From positions 3,419,687 through 3,483,686 of the forward strand of contig NZ_KB910518.1 of NCBI RefSeq assembly GCF_000374185.1: a DNA stretch of 64,000 nt, written 5' to 3'. The notes beneath the pieces are model-generated. The model did not search any database and was not told the origin of the DNA. It saw nothing but the letters and a program-made list of their open reading frames with translations. The position numbers and the translations under genes are program-made. Shown here one piece after another: positions 16,737 through 25,632 of the stretch. Position 1 is the first letter of the stretch. Every line of letters starts with the position of its first letter. Source of the DNA: Paenibacillus sp. HW567 (GTDB lineage Bacteria > Bacillota > Bacilli > Paenibacillales > Paenibacillaceae).

Positions 16737-16860
16737 CAGCACCTTCCAAAAAATCTTAGGCTGTCTCAGATTTGTGGTCTTTCCGGCGGGGATGTTACGT
16801 ATAGATGGATTATGAAAATATGATTCTTGCAATTGCAAAATGGGAGCGGGAGTGAGGAAG

Positions 16861-17892
16861 ATGAAGATACCGGTAATTATACTTGGCGGATTTCTGGGGA
16901 GCGGTAAAACAACCCTGCTGCTCACCCTGCTGAAGGAGAGCAAGGCACGGGGGCTGAATCCCGGCGTGGTGATGAATGAGCTGGGAAAAAAGGACGTAGA
17001 CGGCTATATACTTCAGGAGCATACCGGCGCAAATGTGGAAAAGCTGCTGGACGGCTGCGTCTGCTGCAGCCGCAAGGAGGAGCTGCCGCGGAGCCTCAGC
17101 GCGCTGCTTGCGCGGCAGCCGGATATCATCTATATCGAGCTTACCGGCGTTGCCGATCCCGAAGAGATTGCCAAATCGCTGCTGGAGCCTGCACTCAGCG
17201 AGCGGCTGGCCCTGCATTATTCCTTAACGCTGCTGGACGCGGAGAACGCGCTGGAATACAGCAGCCGCTTCACTGCCGACAAGCAGCTCGTGCGGACGCT
17301 GCGCAAGCAGATTACCAGTGCCGATCTGATTATTGTCAACAAAAGCGATCTCGTCGAGCAGGATACCTTATGGCGGATCGAAAAAATGATCAGCAAGCAT
17401 AACACGGATTCGGAGATCGTATTTACCCATTACAGCGAAATCAATCTCGCGCCGCTGCTGGCCGGAATTGTCCCCCGCGAGCCCCGCTCCGCTGCTGTGC
17501 AGCGCGGGAACCGTGCCATGAGCGGCACACCGCTGAAGCGAATGGGCGGCAGTCATGGGCAGGGCGCAACTGCGTTGCAGGAACCGGAATTAAGACAGCA
17601 GGCCTCTTATTCGCAGGTGTCGGCTGTGACGCTGACCTTCCCGCAAGAGGGAGAGGACGGAATCGGCCGGGAAGAGCTGGAGGATTTTTTTCACGAATGG
17701 GGAGACCGTCTGTTAAGGGCCAAAGGGCATGTACGGTTAGCGGGACAAGAGACGGTTCAGCTTGTGCAATACGCCGGAAGCCGCTGTACCTGGGAGGCCT
17801 CACGTTATCCGGGCCAGCCTTATGTGGTGTTCATCGGACTGAATCTGGATGAGAAGCAGCTCACAGACCGCTGGTCGGCCCTGTTCAGTTAA
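16861..17892 (+). CDS. CobW/COG0523 family GTP-binding metallochaperone
   Basis: A 343-residue G3E GTPase and second member of this family in the island. Walker A is GFLGSGKTT (residues 10-18). The CxCC-type metal motif DGCVCC has C66, C68 and C69. NKSDL near 158 sets guanine specificity. The ATG at 16861 has GGAG eight bases upstream. It heads the plus-strand arm behind the shared Zur box and is followed by a permease and a TIGR03943 protein, the set found with zinc starvation in Bacillus (ycgQ/ycgR). Confidence 0.88.
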   Translation: MKIPVIILGGFLGSGKTTLLLTLLKESKARGLNPGVVMNELGKKDVDGYILQEHTGANVEKLLDGCVCCSRKEELPRSLSALLARQPDIIYIELTGVADPEEIAKSLLEPALSERLALHYSLTLLDAENALEYSSRFTADKQLVRTLRKQITSADLIIVNKSDLVEQDTLWRIEKMISKHNTDSEIVFTHYSEINLAPLLAGIVPREPRSAAVQRGNRAMSGTPLKRMGGSHGQGATALQEPELRQQASYSQVSAVTLTFPQEGEDGIGREELEDFFHEWGDRLLRAKGHVRLAGQETVQLVQYAGSRCTWEASRYPGQPYVVFIGLNLDEKQLTDRWSALFS

Positions 17893-17927
17893 AGTACACG
17901 TTGTTACGGGAAGGAGCCCAGGAAGAT

Positions 17928-18917
17928 TTGAGAACCTTTACTCCGATCAAAATACTGCCGCTGCTCTTCCCCGCAGCTTTTCTGATTACCATCGGCATCC
18001 TCTGGCTTCCCCATCATCCGCAGCTCCTGGACAACTCGTATATCGACACGTTCAAGACCGCCTTTATCGGGATTTTGCTGGAGGCTATGCCCTTTGTGCT
18101 TCTGGGAGCGCTGCTCTCCTCACTGCTCCAAGTATTCGTGCCGGATGAGATGATCTCCCGTTGGATTCCGCGCCGCCCTATCCCGGCGATTCTGTTCGGC
18201 TGCCTGCTCGGCATCCTCTTCCCCGTATGTGAATGCGGGATGATTCCGCTGGTCCGGCGGCTGATGCGCAAGGGAATGCCGCTGCACGTGGCTGTCGTCT
18301 TCATTTTATCCGGTCCGATCCTCAACCCGGTCGTCTATGGAGCGACACTGACGGCATTTCGTGCCCATCCCGAGCTTGCGTATGCGCGGATGGGACTGGC
18401 CTTCGCGGTTGCGGCGCTTATCGGGCTGGTAATCTACGCCACTGTCCGCAAATCGCCGCTGAGGCTGTCCATTGAACGTGAAAGCGGGGAGCTTCATGCC
18501 CGCAGCACCCGCGGCGGCAGGCTGGTTGCCGTCTTCGTGCATACGTCGGACGAGTTTTTTGAAATGGGCAAATATCTGATCATCGGCTGTCTGCTCACCT
18601 CCGGCATTCAGACCTTCATGGATCAAGGCAGTCTGGCCGCCATCGGCGGGAAGCCGCTTGGCTCCTACCTGTTCATGATGGGACTCGCCTTTGTGCTCTC
18701 GCTCTGCTCCACCTCGGATGCCTTTGTCGCCTCGACCTTCTTGCATACCTTTCCTTCAGGGTCGCTGCTGGCCTTCGTGGTGCTTGGACCGATGCTCGAT
18801 TTCAAAAATTCGCTGATGCTGCTCTCGCTGTTCAAGACAAAATTTACGCTGTATTTATTTTTTCTGATTTTCTCAGCCGTATTTATCGGGTCTGTGCTGG
18901 TCTCATTCTGGTTATGA
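17928..18917 (+). CDS. permease, DUF318/YcgR type
   Basis: A 329-residue integral membrane protein with about eight helices. Conserved GILFPVCECGMIPLVRRL near residue 95 and SGPILNPVVY are hallmarks of this permease family. Bacillus YcgR is Zur-regulated and pairs with YcgQ, which follows here. The start is TTG at 17928 with AAGGAG 11 bases upstream. An earlier TTG at 17901 is open but unsupported. Transport of a metal is inferred from context. Confidence 0.85.
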   Translation: MRTFTPIKILPLLFPAAFLITIGILWLPHHPQLLDNSYIDTFKTAFIGILLEAMPFVLLGALLSSLLQVFVPDEMISRWIPRRPIPAILFGCLLGILFPVCECGMIPLVRRLMRKGMPLHVAVVFILSGPILNPVVYGATLTAFRAHPELAYARMGLAFAVAALIGLVIYATVRKSPLRLSIERESGELHARSTRGGRLVAVFVHTSDEFFEMGKYLIIGCLLTSGIQTFMDQGSLAAIGGKPLGSYLFMMGLAFVLSLCSTSDAFVASTFLHTFPSGSLLAFVVLGPMLDFKNSLMLLSLFKTKFTLYLFFLIFSAVFIGSVLVSFWL

Positions 18918-18953
18918 CCCTGACCCGTTCATGAATTTTCAGGAGGTTCCCGC

Positions 18954-19829
18954 ATGAATGACTCCCGGAGCATCCGGCTGCACTATGGTTTCAGGGCGCT
19001 CCTTCTGCTGCTCTTCGCGCTCTATATCGGGCATCTCGTTGAGCAGGACGCCTTGCATTATTATGTGGCCCCCAAGCTGGCCCGCTGGATCAGGCTCTGT
19101 CCCATTCCGCTTACACTAATGGCGCTTAGTCTCGGCATTCAGGCTGTATTCGGCAAAAGCAGCCTGCTCTGCGACTGTGAGCACCGCCTCCCCCGTTCCG
19201 GGCTGGGCAGTACAGTGCTGTACAGCCTGTTTCTGTTCCCGCTGCTGCTCGGGTTCCTGCTTCCCGACCGCGCCCTTGGCAGCGCAGCGGCAGCCAGAAA
19301 AGGCATCGCGCTCACCTATAACCATCCAGAGCAAGGTATCCGTGCGGAATTCGCCGCCGCGAGTCCCTATCAGGCAGAGTTCGCAGAGCTGGCAGGCAAG
19401 CTTTACGCTCAGCCTGTGATCACCGTGTACCCGGAAATTTTCTCCGAGACCTTAGGGGCAATTGACCTGTATAAAAAACAATTCGAGGGCAAAACCATTG
19501 CCGTCTCCGGCTTTTTGTACCGGGAATCCGGGGCGGATATGAAGAATGCTTATGCGGTGGGCCGTTTTCTGGTGCAGTGCTGCACGGCTGATGCTGCGCC
19601 TTTCGGAATGCTGCTTGACCCGCACACGCAAATAAGCCTGCCCGCCGACACCTGGATCGAGGTTCGGGGCAAGCTTCATGCCGCGTCATACAAGGGTAAA
19701 GAAATCATGCAAATCACTGCCGAGTCAATTACGCCGATTCCCCAGCCATCCACGCCCTACATTTACACCAATGCTGACGCTACAGCCGCCTGGGCGGCAA
19801 TTCAGCAAGAAAAGAACCAGGCTAAATAA
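18954..19829 (+). CDS. TIGR03943 family putative permease subunit (YcgQ type)
   Basis: A 291-residue protein with two N-terminal membrane helices (about 12-30 and 48-65), a third near 88-105 and a large soluble C-terminal domain. That domain contains the family features FEGKTIAVSGFLYRE and VGRFLVQCCTADA. It is the usual partner of the preceding permease. AGGAGG lies upstream of the ATG. Its 3' end overlaps the convergent NusG-II gene by 8 bases. Confidence 0.86.
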   Translation: MNDSRSIRLHYGFRALLLLLFALYIGHLVEQDALHYYVAPKLARWIRLCPIPLTLMALSLGIQAVFGKSSLLCDCEHRLPRSGLGSTVLYSLFLFPLLLGFLLPDRALGSAAAARKGIALTYNHPEQGIRAEFAAASPYQAEFAELAGKLYAQPVITVYPEIFSETLGAIDLYKKQFEGKTIAVSGFLYRESGADMKNAYAVGRFLVQCCTADAAPFGMLLDPHTQISLPADTWIEVRGKLHAASYKGKEIMQITAESITPIPQPSTPYIYTNADATAAWAAIQQEKNQAK

Positions 19830-20223
19830 CCGCATCCAGCTCGTCATCACCGCCCGATGAGAGCGGGTTGAAGACTTCTACCAGCAGCCGGGCCGGAATA
19901 CAAATAATCTGCTGTCTCGGCCTGGAGATGAACCCCATATTAATCGCAATCGGGAGCGGAGCATCCGAATAAGTCATTTGGATGCCGTAGTCGTACACCT
20001 TTAGAATGTTGTGGCCAAACTTTGTTTTAATATGAATAATTTGCTCTTCCTTGGTCAAGGTAACGGTCTTATACTCTTTGCCGTCTACCGTAATGACCGC
20101 CTTCAAATCCCCCTGCGCGTAATGCTCACTGTGGTTGTTATACCATTTGATCCCATAGATCGAACCCGCCGCAAGCAATACCAGCAGGATAAGCATAAAG
20201 TCTCCGCGTTTCATTTTTTCCAA
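19822..20223 (-). CDS. NusG domain II-containing membrane-anchored protein
   Basis: A 133-residue protein with one N-terminal helix (FMLILLVLLAAGSIYGI) and an extracytoplasmic NusG-II domain. Recognisable parts are AVITVDGKEYKTVTL, IIHIKTKFGHNILKVYDYG and the closing CIPARLLVEV. Function is unknown. The TTG start has AGGAG six bases upstream. A good promoter with a Zur box lies about 250 bases upstream, and repeat copy B occupies the leader, so the gene is probably part of the zinc response. Confidence 0.83.
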   Translation of the reverse strand: MEKMKRGDFMLILLVLLAAGSIYGIKWYNNHSEHYAQGDLKAVITVDGKEYKTVTLTKEEQIIHIKTKFGHNILKVYDYGIQMTYSDAPLPIAINMGFISRPRQQIICIPARLLVEVFNPLSSGGDDELDAVI

Positions 20224-20264
20224 TTTTGACTCCTTCTCACTTAAAAAAATATCAAATTGGCTTT

Positions 20265-20404
20265 GACCGTGACTGCGGGGAATGTTTGGACTTCCGGCCG
20301 CTGTTGTTCACAGATTTCCTGATTTGAGACCGCTGCTGCGGTTGAAATCTGCGAACAAAGGCGGACGCATTCGCTCCTCCAGTTCCAAACTTCCCCTCCG
20401 CCAC
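20265..20404 (+). repeat. structured interspersed repeat, copy B (short form)
   Basis: The outer stem pairs 20277-20290 with 20384-20396, identical in sequence to copy A. P1 pairs TTGTTC and CAGATTTC (20304-20318) with GAAATCTG and GAACAA (20344-20358). The inner ACCGC/GCGGT hairpin is kept. P3 is GCGGA/TTCGC. The AGCTTTCC hairpin (P2) is absent. A GCCTTTTT run follows. It lies in the presumed leader of the NusG-II gene, antisense to it. Confidence 0.83.
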
Positions 20405-20450
20405 TTTTTGCCTTTTTGAAGTTTTCTAATTAAATTTATACAAAGCTCAT

Positions 20451-20472
20451 ATTCGTAATATTTACGATTAAT
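20451..20472. promoter_or_regulatory. second Zur box
   Basis: ATTCGTAATATTTACGATTA carries the same TCGTAATATTTACGA core as the box at 16681. It overlaps the predicted start site of the minus-strand promoter at 20476-20504. Confidence 0.85.
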
Positions 20473-20475
20473 ATA

Positions 20476-20504
20476 AATATAGTCGGCATCGCACACTTTG
20501 TCAA
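20476..20504 (-). promoter_or_regulatory. sigma-A promoter under the second Zur box
   Basis: The -35 TTGACA is at 20499-20504, the spacer is 17 bases and the -10 TATATT is at 20476-20481. The transcript would begin near 20469 and run through repeat copy B into the NusG-II gene. No other minus-strand gene lies between. Confidence 0.8.
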
Positions 20505-20585
20505 CGTTTCCGCCGCAGTGCGGTCAGCACATACAGAGCAGCCTTCATTTCATCTTCTCCTTTCATACCACCGTTCCCGCCAATG

Positions 20586-20632
20586 CCAAAAAGGCTATCC
20601 GGTGTAGAAGCCTCTACTCGGGAATAGCCTTT
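20586..20632 (-). terminator. terminator of the hybrid kinase gene
   Basis: AAAGGCTAT pairs with ATAGCCTTTTT around an inner GTAGA/TCTAC hairpin, with a T run on the minus strand. It lies about 45 bases after the kinase stop. Confidence 0.82.
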
Positions 20633-20676
20633 GCTTGCGGTGAATCTTCAGTAGTCCATGTCCAGCGGAGTGATGG

Positions 20677-23019
20677 TTACTTGCTGATGCCGACCGACCA
20701 TTCTCTGAGCACCCGCTCCACTTCAGCCGGGGACACCGGCTTGGAGATGAAATCCTGCATCCCTGCTCTGCGGCACAGTTCCATGTCCTCTTTGCGGGCA
20801 AATGCCGTCACGGCTACGATAACCGGAGACAGCTCCATCTCCTCACGAATTTTTTCGGTGGCCTCAATACCGTCCATCAGCGGCATTTGAATATCCATAA
20901 AGATGATATCATAATGCCGTGAGCGTACAGCCTCGACTGCCATTTCCCCGTTCAAAGCCACATCGGCATAATACCCGTGCTGCTTCAGGTAGGCCTGCAG
21001 CAATTGCAGATTTACCGGATGATCCTCGGCGATCAATATTGACAGGGGGCCGTACCCCCCTTCCAGGGATTCCTCTCCCAGCGTATTCTTCATAATCTGC
21101 ATATCTCCAACGGGTAAGGAGCCCGGCACTTTTCCAGGCTCCGCATGCGGCAGAAAGACCTGAATTGTGAAATAGAATTCCGCTCCTTCCCCCTCAGAGC
21201 TCTCCACGCCGATTCCTCCACCGAGCAGCTCGGACAGCTTCTTGCTGATCGCCAGACCCAGACCGGTTCCGCCATATTTGCGGTTAATTGAAGGATGCAG
21301 TTGGGAAAAGGATTGAAAGAGCATTCCCTGGCTGCCCTGAGCGATGCCAATTCCTGTATCCCTAACTGTAAATTTGATGACCAGGTCCCCGTTATCGGCA
21401 ATAGACTGCAGCATCACCGAGAGGCCAATCTCTCCTTCATCGGTGAATTTCACCGCATTGCCGAGAAGGTTCACCAGAATCTGCCGCAGTCGGGTCTCAT
21501 CTGTCACTACAAGCGGCGGCAGATCAGGGGCCATATCGGTGTGCAGCACCAGACCCTTCTCCTTGACTTTGGGATAAAACAGCTCCGTCACATGCTGGAG
21601 CACTTCACGGAGATCAACCGGCTGCAGCTCAAGCGTCATCATCCCGGCTTCAACCTTGCTGAAATCCAGAACCTCATTCAAAATATGCATCAGCGCCTCG
21701 CTGCTTTTGTTAATGATCTGTGTGTAATACTGCTGCTCTTCATCCAGCTCTGTTCCATCCAGCAAATCAGCCATGCCGATGATGCCGTTCAGCGGTGTGC
21801 GCAGCTCATGGCTCATAATGGCCAGGAACTCCGACTTGGCCCGGTCCGCCTGCTCTGCGGACTCTTTGGCGCGCACAACGGCCTTTTCCTCGGTAATATC
21901 CCGGAAGACAACCACGGCTCCCTTCCGTTCCCCATTGTCGAACAGCGGCGACATCCGGTATTTGACCAGGAAGCTGGAGCCGTCCTGCCTCCAGAATATT
22001 CCTTCTTCCTCTTCGTAGGAAAGATGCTCCGACAGTGACTCCGACAACGTTCTCCGCCCACTGCTATAAGGCTCGGCATTCAGCCAGGTCTGTTCAATCG
22101 TATGCAGCTTGATGCTCCCCGCCAGCTCGCCGGGCTCATAGCCAAGCATCGTCGAGGCTGCAGGATTAATAAACATCATTTCGCCCTCAAGATTCATACC
22201 AAATATACCTTCTGAGACGGAATTCAATATAAGCGCATGCTCGTAGCTCAGCTTCTCAATCTGCTCCAGACGGCGCTTGCGCTCAGTGATATCGCTAGTA
22301 ATGCCGAATACACCCGCAACCTTGCTGTTCACCATGATAGGCACATAGATCATACTGACCTCGACCGGATAACCTTCCCGGTGAATAAGCCTGCTCTCGA
22401 AGGACTGGGCCTGTCCGCCGGCAGCCAGCCCGAAACGCCGTTCTACAAATTCCAGCTCTTCCGCATCAATAATCTCGTTGTAGCCGGACAGCAGAAGGCT
22501 CTCCCGTGAATAACCGGTCAACTGCTGCAGGCTGGCGTTCAGCGACTGAACCTGCCCCCGCAAATCCATGGCGCAAATCGCCGAAGGGTTATACTCAAAC
22601 AAGGATTTGTAGCGGTTCTCGCTCTCCAGCAGCTTCAATTCATATTGCTTGTGTCCGGTGATATCCGTCATTTCCACAATTCGATGGGCAGGAGCGCCTG
22701 TTGACTCATCAAAAGTCAAAAAGATACGCAAGGCTATCCAGATGATCCCGCCATCTTTGCGCACAAAACGCTTTTCTTTATCTACAGCCATGCCGGAACT
22801 CCGCAGCAAATATTCCGCAGTCAGCTCATGATCCGCCGCAAGCTCATCTTCCGGGTAAGCCATATCCGGGTAACGGAGCTCCTTCAGCTCCGCTTCAGTA
22901 TAACCAAACATCGTGCAAAGTGCAGGATTTGCCATTAGTATCGTGTCATCTTTCGTGGAGACTACCGCGTAACCTATAGATGATCGCAAATACAACTGCT
23001 TATATATAGTGTCGGTCAA
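20677..23019 (-). CDS. PAS-containing hybrid sensor histidine kinase/response regulator
   Basis: A 780-residue signalling protein. It has three PAS/PAC units (about 10-125, 130-250 and 265-390), a dimerisation-phosphoacceptor domain with H404 in [11 protein letters not shown], and an ATPase domain with DTGIGIA and [12 protein letters not shown]-terminal receiver carries phospho-Asp D709 in FMDIQMP. There is no membrane segment, so it senses inside the cell. The TTG at 23019 has AGAGGAGG eight bases upstream. The open frame to 23133 lacks a site. No output partner lies nearby. Confidence 0.9.
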   Translation of the reverse strand: MTDTIYKQLYLRSSIGYAVVSTKDDTILMANPALCTMFGYTEAELKELRYPDMAYPEDELAADHELTAEYLLRSSGMAVDKEKRFVRKDGGIIWIALRIFLTFDESTGAPAHRIVEMTDITGHKQYELKLLESENRYKSLFEYNPSAICAMDLRGQVQSLNASLQQLTGYSRESLLLSGYNEIIDAEELEFVERRFGLAAGGQAQSFESRLIHREGYPVEVSMIYVPIMVNSKVAGVFGITSDITERKRRLEQIEKLSYEHALILNSVSEGIFGMNLEGEMMFINPAASTMLGYEPGELAGSIKLHTIEQTWLNAEPYSSGRRTLSESLSEHLSYEEEEGIFWRQDGSSFLVKYRMSPLFDNGERKGAVVVFRDITEEKAVVRAKESAEQADRAKSEFLAIMSHELRTPLNGIIGMADLLDGTELDEEQQYYTQIINKSSEALMHILNEVLDFSKVEAGMMTLELQPVDLREVLQHVTELFYPKVKEKGLVLHTDMAPDLPPLVVTDETRLRQILVNLLGNAVKFTDEGEIGLSVMLQSIADNGDLVIKFTVRDTGIGIAQGSQGMLFQSFSQLHPSINRKYGGTGLGLAISKKLSELLGGGIGVESSEGEGAEFYFTIQVFLPHAEPGKVPGSLPVGDMQIMKNTLGEESLEGGYGPLSILIAEDHPVNLQLLQAYLKQHGYYADVALNGEMAVEAVRSRHYDIIFMDIQMPLMDGIEATEKIREEMELSPVIVAVTAFARKEDMELCRRAGMQDFISKPVSPAEVERVLREWSVGISK

Positions 23020-23152
23020 TGATAGAGCCTCCTCTGTACAAGTGGGGACTAAGACTAACACTAGTATACATTTTTTTTGATAAAGATGCTTTATGTCTAG
23101 GCACACATTATTCCATGAATGAGGAGATTGCAATTCAGGAAGGTGGATTTAA

Positions 23153-23522
23153 ATGCCCGGCCCTGCATAAATGGACATCAAATGCATTATAAGGATTGCG
23201 GAAAAGAAACAGCGATCATAATCATCCACCCTCCGAGATTGAGAAGCTTGAATTTTCAATATCAGGGACAAATGTCGGAGGATTTTTGAAGAATCACTTT
23301 TGATATCCGCGGTCATGGGCCAAAGTCAAGCTTCCAAAGAAGAGATTACTTATTCATTAAGCTCCCGGAATATCAGGCTGCTAACGGATCATTTGGAGCT
23401 TGAAAAAGCCTTTTTGTGCGGGTATTCAACCGGCGGCGGGATCGTGCTTGATTTTCTGTTGAGCTTTCCTGAGCGTTCGGCGGCATTGTCATTGGGGGAA
23501 TGCCGGACAATATCATCAATAT
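23153..23522 (+). pseudogene. decayed alpha/beta hydrolase
   Basis: Pieces of an alpha/beta hydrolase in three frames. INGHQMHYKDCGKE (from about 23167) leads to an in-frame TGA at 23287. The frame then continues ITFDIRGHG to about 23330. The next frame reads SKEEITYSL, LEKAFLCGYSTGGGIVLDF (the nucleophile elbow GYSTGG) and LLSFPERS. A third frame shows GIVIGGMP before the remnant stops. The C-terminal third, with the catalytic acid and His, is missing. The gene is therefore broken by a stop, at least two frameshifts and a truncation. Confidence 0.8.
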
Positions 23523-23601
23523 AGTCTGCGCTATAACTGTACGGCTCAAACGGGAAATATCATTCAACCGTATTCATCATTTCGGCCGCTAATTACAGAG
23601 G

Positions 23602-24057
23602 TCAAAGGCTCCTTCCGTGACTTCGCTCCCATTCCTCCCAAGCCACTACCCCAAGTTCCGGCTGCGGGTCATCGGGTAACACGGCAATGAACTCCAACGA
23701 GTGACCATCAGGATCACGAAAATAAATGGAAACAGCGGGAATCCATCCGAATACAAAAGGGTCTTCTGACCCATCATCTAAAAAGTTGCGTACAGCGATG
23801 CCCCGCTCTTTCAGCCAAGGAACAATGCCGGCCATGTCCCCTGCGGTAGTCTCAAAAGCAAAATGCTGGCTGACAATTTGAGCCGGGTCTTTCTCCCACA
23901 GGCCAAGCATCGCCCTCCTGGGTTCCCCGATCCAAAAGAATCGGCAGCGTCTTGCATCCTCATAGGCCACCGGCATTCCCAATATCTCCCTATAAAATTC
24001 CGACGATTTCTCTAAATCAGATACATAGATATGGGTTTCGAACAAACCTTTTATCAT
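23602..24057 (-). CDS. VOC family (glyoxalase/dioxygenase-fold) protein
   Basis: A 151-residue protein with two beta-alpha-beta-beta-beta units. The first begins ETHIYVSDLEKSSEFYREILG. The second ends IYFRDPDGHSLEFIAV, which carries the usual metal-ligand Glu. Candidate metal ligands are the His in ETHIY and HFAFE and the Glu in LEFIAV. It may be a lyase, isomerase or resistance protein, and the substrate is unknown. GAGGTG lies seven bases before the ATG at 24057. Confidence 0.85.
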   Translation of the reverse strand: MIKGLFETHIYVSDLEKSSEFYREILGMPVAYEDARRCRFFWIGEPRRAMLGLWEKDPAQIVSQHFAFETTAGDMAGIVPWLKERGIAVRNFLDDGSEDPFVFGWIPAVSIYFRDPDGHSLEFIAVLPDDPQPELGVVAWEEWERSHGRSL

Positions 24058-24199
24058 CAAGCTTCACCTCAATAAAATTGTATTTTTCTGTTAATTTTAC
24101 TTGCGGATTTACTTTTATGTCAAGAACATAGGACTTAATGAAATCCAAGCTCTCGTTAGCTCAAGTCACGATCAGAAGCCCGAGGCGGCAACTTACGCA

Positions 24200-24238
24200 A
24201 AAAAGACCCGCAATTGCCGAAGCAACTGTGGGCCTTTT
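24200..24238 (-). terminator. terminator downstream of tRNA-Leu
   Basis: On the minus strand GGCCCACAGTTGC pairs with GCAATTGCGGGTC around a TTCG tetraloop, followed by TTTTTTG. Confidence 0.88.
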
Positions 24239-24249
24239 TGTAGGCATGA

Positions 24250-24333
24250 TGCGGTCGAGAGGACTCGAACCTCCACGGTATTGCTACCACACGGACCTGA
24301 ACCGTGCGCGTCTGCCAATTCCGCCACGACCGC
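24250..24333 (-). tRNA. tRNA-Leu (anticodon CAG)
   Basis: The acceptor stem pairs GCGGTCG with CGACCGC, with A as discriminator. The anticodon stem CACGG/CCGTG encloses TTCAGGT, giving anticodon CAG. There is a long variable arm and a T-arm with GGTTCGAGTCC. Length and the long arm fit a class II Leu tRNA. CCA is not encoded. It is a single tRNA gene with its own terminator. Confidence 0.95.
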
Positions 24334-24511
24334 ATATTATGTATCATAGCGATTTGATCACTACAAATAAGACTATACTCTCTTTAATTACAAATTGCAA
24401 ACTATTTTTTGTCAGTGTTCTTTAGTTACGTCATCGAAATAAAAATGCTTGTTTTAATTAAATAAATAAAGTATTTTATGATTAACACTTAATAAAGAAA
24501 GGTGGAGTGAA

Positions 24512-24976
24512 ATGGACGCCATTGATTACAAGATTCTCAATGCACTAATGGAGAACGGGAGAATTACCTGGGCCGAGCTCGCGGGTCATCTGGGCCTCTC
24601 CTCACCGGCAACGGCAGACCGCGTGCGCAAGCTGGAAGAGCAAGGCCTGATCAAAGGGTATACCGCTCTGATCGACGCTGAATCCGCAGGCAGCGGGCTG
24701 GGAGCGCTCATCGCCGTCTCGCTGGAGCGGCCTGCGCACCGGGAAGCTTTTCTGGACTTGGTGCAGAAGCTGCCGGAGATCCAGGAATGCCATCATACCG
24801 CCGGGGATGACGATTACGTGCTGAAGGTACGCTGCCGGGGAACACGTGATTTAGACCGGATCATCAGCGAACAGCTCAAGAGTCTCCCCGGCATTGTGCG
24901 GACACGCACGACTATTATTTTAGGGACAGTAAAGGAAACTCCGAATGTGCCGCTGCCCCCTGCGGAGCCTACATGA
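24512..24976 (+). CDS. Lrp/AsnC family transcriptional regulator
   Basis: A 154-residue regulator with an N-terminal HTH (about 1-60, MDAIDYKILNALMENGRITW then LGLSSPATADRVRKLEEQG) and a C-terminal RAM ligand-binding domain (about 65-145, with VRCRGTRDLDRII). It overlaps the LysE exporter gene by four bases (ATGA), so it probably senses an amino acid and controls export of the same compound. AAAGGTGG precedes the ATG. Confidence 0.92.
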   Translation: MDAIDYKILNALMENGRITWAELAGHLGLSSPATADRVRKLEEQGLIKGYTALIDAESAGSGLGALIAVSLERPAHREAFLDLVQKLPEIQECHHTAGDDDYVLKVRCRGTRDLDRIISEQLKSLPGIVRTRTTIILGTVKETPNVPLPPAEPT

Positions 24977-25590
24977 TCATCTGGTCAGCCCTGTTAAGCG
25001 GCTGTGGCTTCGGCTTTGCCATAGCTGCTCCCGTCGGCCCCATGTCACTGCTCTGTATGAACCGGACCTTGCGGCAGGGCTTCCTGGCTGGACTGGCCAC
25101 CGGTCTCGGAATTACACTTGCCGACATGCTTTATGCCTTGGTGACGGTGTCCAGCATCAAGGTTGTGAATAATTTCACCACAATGTATGCTCTGCCGCTC
25201 CGGCTGCTCGGCAGCCTGTTCCTTGGCTATCTGGGCGTAAGAGCCTTGCTCCCCGCCAGTACCAGCCTGAAGACAGAAACTATGCGCGGCGGCATGTCCT
25301 ATTCCCTCGCATCATCTTTCCTATTGACTTTGGCGAATCCGGCCACCCTCCTGAGCTTCATGGCACTCGCTGCTTCACTGGGGACCTCCATCGGCTGCTC
25401 CTGGTTTCTGCCTGTGGGCATCGCCCTCGGCTCCGGCTGCTGGTGGCTGCTGCTAAGCACCATAATTTACTGGATCAGAGGCAGACTCCCTGCCTCCTTC
25501 ATCCGCTCGCTGAACCTCTGCTCATCGGTCATCCTGATCCTGTTCAGCTTGTACGGCATCCTCACCGCCCTAACCGGGCATGGAGAGTAA
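24973..25590 (+). CDS. LysE family amino-acid exporter
   Basis: A 205-residue inner-membrane protein with about six helices. The N-terminal FAIAAPVGPMSLLCMNRTLRQG is the LysE/RhtB signature. GLATGLGITLADMLYAL and LASSFLLTLANPATLLSF follow. Exports an amino acid. It is coupled to the Lrp-type regulator through the ATGA overlap. Confidence 0.9.
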   Translation: MIIWSALLSGCGFGFAIAAPVGPMSLLCMNRTLRQGFLAGLATGLGITLADMLYALVTVSSIKVVNNFTTMYALPLRLLGSLFLGYLGVRALLPASTSLKTETMRGGMSYSLASSFLLTLANPATLLSFMALAASLGTSIGCSWFLPVGIALGSGCWWLLLSTIIYWIRGRLPASFIRSLNLCSSVILILFSLYGILTALTGHGE

Positions 25591-25632
25591 GCGGAATTCG
25601 AAGCAGACTCCCCTTCACAACTACACCGAAAC

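Noticed and set aside
20501-20566. A mini-frame MKGEDEMKAALYVLTALRRKR with AAAGGAG ahead of an internal ATG
   Set aside because: It overlaps the -35 of the Zur-box promoter, has no homologue I recognise and lies after the kinase terminator. A chance frame is more likely.
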